Assembly (NCBI GenBank): GCA_002344525.1
Contig: DDTJ01000025.1
Coordinates: forward strand, 1 to 8,382
Length of the DNA stretch: 8,382 nt
Source of the DNA: Akkermansiaceae bacterium UBA2367
Lineage (GTDB): Bacteria; Verrucomicrobiota; Verrucomicrobiia; Verrucomicrobiales; DEV007
Direction of reading: 5' to 3'
The position numbers were made by a program, and so were the translations under genes. Under the pieces are notes generated by a model. The model was not told the origin of the DNA. It worked only from the letters and a program-made list of their open reading frames with translations, and did no database searches. Each line of letters opens with the position of its first letter. The first letter of the stretch is position 1. This document shows, in pieces, positions 5,659 to 8,382 of this stretch.

Positions 5659-6231
5659 GTGATCACGCCCGACCCCCAGCTTTCCGAACACGCGCCAGCC
5701 ATCGAGCGGGCCCTCGCCCGCGCCGCCGCCGCCGTCACCCCCGAGGATTTCCGCGATCTCATCGGCGATCCCGGCCAGACCACCCTGCGCATGGTGATGG
5801 AGAGCCTGGAGGGCGATTCCATGTCGGTGTGGATCGCGGATGTCGAGGAGACGAAGCTCGTCGCGACGCATTCGGAGCCCGATCCCGCCTTCGTCGGTCG
5901 CTCGCAGCCGATCTCCGAGGGGCTCGTCAGCCTCGTCTACGCCTCCGAGCAGTGCCTCTGCGAAAACCAAGTCTATCGCAACGCCCGCCACTCCAAGCGC
6001 GTCGACGAGGCGGTCGGGCAGGTCACCGCCGCCCTCGTCGCCACCCCGTTCTACTTCGGCGGCAAAGTGCAGGGGGTGATCAGTTGCGTGCAGTTGAAGG
6101 ACTCCACCGAGGCCCCCGACCGCCCCGGCTTCTCCGCCCGCCACCTCAACCGGGTGCGCCGCCTCTCCACCGTGCTGGAGCGGCTCGTGAACTACCGGCT
6201 CCTCTCGCAGATCCTGAATCTCGAACTGTAA
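5659..6231 (+). CDS. GAF-domain protein
   Basis: This 190-aa soluble protein has no signal peptide or membrane segment. Residues about 40-178 have the pattern of a GAF domain, a small-molecule or redox sensing fold: a long first helix (TTLRMVMESLEGDSMSVWIAD), strands ending KLVAT and FVGRSQPISEGLVSLVYAS, the loop EQCLCENQVYRN, and the closing strands ALVATPFYFGGKVQGVISCVQLKD with a final helix. Cysteines occur at 99, 101 and 143; a C-x-C next to the pocket may matter but no ligand can be named. There is no fused kinase, cyclase, phosphodiesterase or DNA-binding domain. The frame is open upstream to 5584, but the GTG at 5659, with GGA 8-10 bp upstream, avoids a basic non-conserved N-terminus and is preferred. 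Its stop is one base before the next ATG, so it is translationally coupled to the protease gene and probably works with it. The domain call is fairly sure; the function is not. Confidence 0.8.
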   Translation: MITPDPQLSEHAPAIERALARAAAAVTPEDFRDLIGDPGQTTLRMVMESLEGDSMSVWIADVEETKLVATHSEPDPAFVGRSQPISEGLVSLVYASEQCLCENQVYRNARHSKRVDEAVGQVTAALVATPFYFGGKVQGVISCVQLKDSTEAPDRPGFSARHLNRVRRLSTVLERLVNYRLLSQILNLEL

Positions 6232-6232
6232 A

Positions 6233-7054
6233 ATGGCCGCCTCCCTCCCAGACGCCCCCGCCGGATCTTCCCGCGCCAAGGGCTGGCCCAGCCTCGACGA
6301 AGCCCGCGAGGCGGCACGGCACGGCACCGGCGAAGGCGTGCGCGTCGCCGTGATCGACTCGGGTGTGGAGGCCGACCATCCCCGCCTCGCCAATCTGAGG
6401 CTACGCGACTCGGTCGGCTTCGAGGAGGAGGACGGAACCGTGCGGGTCGTCGAAGGCGGCGGCCACGACACCTATGGCCATGGCACCGCCGTCGCCGGGA
6501 TCGTCCACGAGATCGCCCCCCTCGCCGAGATCGGGAGCTTCCGCGTCATCGACGCCCGCAGTGCCTCGCGCACCCACCTCATCTGCGCGGGCGTGCGCGA
6601 GGCCCTCGCGCGAGGCTACCAAGTGCTGAATTGCAGCTTCGGCTGCCGGGGCCAAGCCAAGTTCATCCTGCCGCACAAGGAATGGGCCGACGAGGCCTGG
6701 CTGCTCGGCGCCCATGTCGTCGCGGCCTGCAGCAACCTCGACAGCCGCGAGACGGAATGGCCTTCGCACTTCGCCTCGGTCATCGGCGTCGATCTCGCCG
6801 AGACGGACGGCGACGACCTCTATTTCCGCCACGACCACCTCGTCGGCTACTCCGCCCGAGGGGAGAACGTCGAGGTCGCTTGGATCGGCGGCGGCGTCCA
6901 GCGCCAGACCGGGACGAGCTTCGCGGCCCCCCGCGTCGCCGGGACCGTCGCCCGCATCCTCTCGGCCTTCCCCGAGGTCCGCCCGCCCATGATGCACCAG
7001 ATCCTCTCCTCCATCGCCGAACCCTGGCATCCCGGACTCAGCTCCGACTGGTGA
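6233..7054 (+). CDS. Subtilisin-like serine protease (S8 family), cytoplasmic form
   Basis: This 273-aa protein is a minimal subtilase with the complete catalytic set: Asp42 in VAVIDSGVEADHPRL, His83 in TYGHGTAVAGIV, Ser229 in TGTSFAAPRVAGT, and the oxyanion-hole Asn168 in VVAACSNLDS. It hydrolyses peptide bonds. There is no signal peptide, no propeptide of the I9 type and no C-terminal extension, so it probably acts inside the cell and must be controlled some other way than by export. Only about 30 residues precede the catalytic core. The ATG at 6233 lies one base after the TAA of the GAF gene, which indicates coupled translation, and the GAF protein is the natural candidate for a regulator. 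A transpeptidase gene follows 61 bp later in the same direction. Residues GCRGQAKFILPHKEWADEA (138-156) are an insertion-like stretch between the substrate-binding strand and the oxyanion hole. The enzyme call is secure; the substrate is unknown. Confidence 0.92.
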   Translation: MAASLPDAPAGSSRAKGWPSLDEAREAARHGTGEGVRVAVIDSGVEADHPRLANLRLRDSVGFEEEDGTVRVVEGGGHDTYGHGTAVAGIVHEIAPLAEIGSFRVIDARSASRTHLICAGVREALARGYQVLNCSFGCRGQAKFILPHKEWADEAWLLGAHVVAACSNLDSRETEWPSHFASVIGVDLAETDGDDLYFRHDHLVGYSARGENVEVAWIGGGVQRQTGTSFAAPRVAGTVARILSAFPEVRPPMMHQILSSIAEPWHPGLSSDW

Positions 7055-7115
7055 CCTCGACTGGCCTTTTCTTTTCCCACAACCCAACCCATTCCATCAT
7101 CCCGACAACCACCCC

Positions 7116-8333
7116 ATGAAAACGACCGCCTCCTTCCTCGGACCCGTCAACCAGCTCCCCGCCGAAGGGAGCGACTTCGCGCCCTCGGGCAACAGCGAGG
7201 TCGAGGTCTGCGCCTCGATCTTCGCCGACTCCTCGCTCTGGTTCGACGTCTCCGTCGACGGAGTCGTCCTCGTCGCGAACCCGCAGGAGACGGAAGTCTT
7301 CCAGCTTTTCACCCTCGAAGCGAACGAGAACACGGGCACCGCCGTCCCGGCCTGGGGCGAGCGCGCCTACGAGATCTCCCTGCAAGGACTCTTCCCCGAC
7401 GCCTCGGCCTTCGGGACGCTCTCCGACGCCTCCGAGCCGGAGGACTTCGTGCGCCGCTTCCTCGAAGTGCTCTCCTCCTCGCTGAAGGGCGCCGACCTCG
7501 GGGAGAAGGGATCGACCCTGCCCCTGATCCGCTGGCAGTCCGGCGACGACGGCAATTCGGCCAAGGTCCAGCTCCTCGGGCTCCTCCTCGCCGACGAAGA
7601 CCGCTTCGAGGAATTCTGCCGCAACAACTCGGGCGATTTCGGCTTCATCTTCGAAGACGCCGAAGTCCAAGCCCACGGGGTGCGCGAAGTCTTCACCGCC
7701 CTCGCCCTGCTCGGCGTCACCCTCGGCGCGACGACCAAGGCCGACGCCAGCATTTTCAAGAACCCGCCCAAAAACCAAGCGCCGCGCCTTTTCCAATTCT
7801 CCCAGAAATCGGCGGTGCGCCAGACCCAGCCCCCCGTCCAGGCGCAGCAGTCGGGCTGGAAGGACGTCCACCAGGACGCCTACATCAACCACGACCTCCT
7901 CTCCGCTCGGAAGGACGGGCAGAAGAAGATCGTCATCGACGTCTCGAAACAGCGGGGTTACCTCCTCGTCGACGGGGTGGTCGCGATCGACATGCCCGTC
8001 TCCACGGCCCGCGAGGGCAAATACACGCCGCGCGGCGAGTTCAAGATCACCGAGCGGGTCAAGTCGGGCAAGACCTCGACGATCTACGGCTGCGCCCTCC
8101 CCTACTGGCAGCGTCTCGACCAGAGCCCGATCGGGCTGCACATCGGCGACCTGCCCGGCCATCCCGCCTCGGCCGGGTGCATCCGCCTCTCCCATTCCGT
8201 CGCGCCGATCCTCTTCGAGAACACCGCCAGCGGCGTAACCGTGCAGGTCGTCGATTCCTGGAGCGGCCCCGCCGCGCAGGCCCCGTCGAACCTGATCGTC
8301 GCGCAGGTGGTGTCGCAGCAGGCAGGAAGCTGA
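7116..8333 (+). CDS. L,D-transpeptidase (YkuD) with uncharacterised N-terminal region
   Basis: This is a 405-aa protein. The C-terminal domain (about residues 265-390) is a YkuD L,D-transpeptidase, which forms 3-3 peptidoglycan crosslinks or attaches proteins to peptidoglycan in the periplasm. It begins KKIVIDVSKQRGYLLVDG and carries PVSTAREGKYTPRGEF, then H342 (GLHIGD) and SAGCIRLS with the catalytic Cys355 and Arg357. Residues 1-188 match no family I recognise; they are acidic and soluble-looking, with no signal peptide at the N-terminus. At residues 191-212 there is REVFTALALLGVTLGATTKADAS, which looks like a signal peptide with an A-D-A cleavage site or a single membrane anchor. A GTG at 7680 (residue 189) would start a 217-aa conventionally exported enzyme, but the frame is continuous from the ATG at 7116. 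A Pro/Gln-rich linker (about 216-250) joins this segment to the catalytic domain. It lies 61 bp after the protease gene and may be cotranscribed with it. Confidence 0.88.
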   Translation: MKTTASFLGPVNQLPAEGSDFAPSGNSEVEVCASIFADSSLWFDVSVDGVVLVANPQETEVFQLFTLEANENTGTAVPAWGERAYEISLQGLFPDASAFGTLSDASEPEDFVRRFLEVLSSSLKGADLGEKGSTLPLIRWQSGDDGNSAKVQLLGLLLADEDRFEEFCRNNSGDFGFIFEDAEVQAHGVREVFTALALLGVTLGATTKADASIFKNPPKNQAPRLFQFSQKSAVRQTQPPVQAQQSGWKDVHQDAYINHDLLSARKDGQKKIVIDVSKQRGYLLVDGVVAIDMPVSTAREGKYTPRGEFKITERVKSGKTSTIYGCALPYWQRLDQSPIGLHIGDLPGHPASAGCIRLSHSVAPILFENTASGVTVQVVDSWSGPAAQAPSNLIVAQVVSQQAGS

Positions 8334-8382
8334 TCTGCGTTTTCCGGAGAGCGAAAGCCCAAGGAGGGCCGGCATTCCTGTC

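Noticed and set aside
3357..5822. 821-aa minus-strand open frame across hrpB
   Set aside because: It is the antisense shadow of a GC-rich gene; the plus strand carries all helicase motifs in order and the minus translation is compositionally biased with no family signature.
7038..8375. 445-aa minus-strand open frame opposite the transpeptidase
   Set aside because: It mirrors the codon structure of the plus-strand gene, which has an intact YkuD catalytic site; the antisense product is G-, E-, D- and V-rich with no recognisable domain.

Overview
The window is a GC-rich chromosomal segment, most likely from a member of the Verrucomicrobiota. This placement is inferred from the gene set (an IscU/NifU-type scaffold next to a long-form SufT, HrpB, and a short Clp_N-only protein), the high GC content, and intergenic stretches filled with short purine-rich repeats such as GAGTAAGAGTA, AACGAAGAACGAA and CACGAAGAGGCACAAAAG. 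No 16S rRNA or other decisive marker is present.

Left part (1-1340): two plus-strand iron-sulfur assembly genes. The first is an IscU/NifU-type scaffold, preceded by a strong hairpin leader and carrying a C-terminal tail partly built from repeat DNA. The second is sufT. They are probably the downstream end of a SUF-type operon that begins outside the window.

Middle part (1341-2888): a complete tRNA-Glu (anticodon UUC, CCA encoded), then about 1.4 kb that looks accessory. It holds about 230 bp with no recognisable gene, a minus-strand short protein with one intact and one partial Clp_N repeat and no AAA+ domain, a further repeat-like non-coding stretch, and a 222-bp MITE-like element. That element has 20-bp perfect terminal inverted repeats and sits between TTAA copies, ending 79 bp before the hrpB start.

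Right part (2889-8333): hrpB, an 853-aa DExH helicase that is complete. It is followed by a 71-nt inverted repeat that could act as a terminator. Then comes a compact plus-strand group: a 190-aa GAF-domain protein, a 273-aa cytoplasmic-looking subtilisin-like protease starting one base after the GAF stop, and 61 bp later a 405-aa L,D-transpeptidase. The transpeptidase carries a signal-peptide-like hydrophobic segment in the middle of the chain (about residues 191-212) after an unrecognised acidic 188-residue region. The GAF-protease pair is a plausible sensor-effector module and is the least conventional coding part of the window, but its function is inference only.

Several starts lack a clear Shine-Dalgarno sequence, so start calls rest mainly on family alignment and gene spacing.
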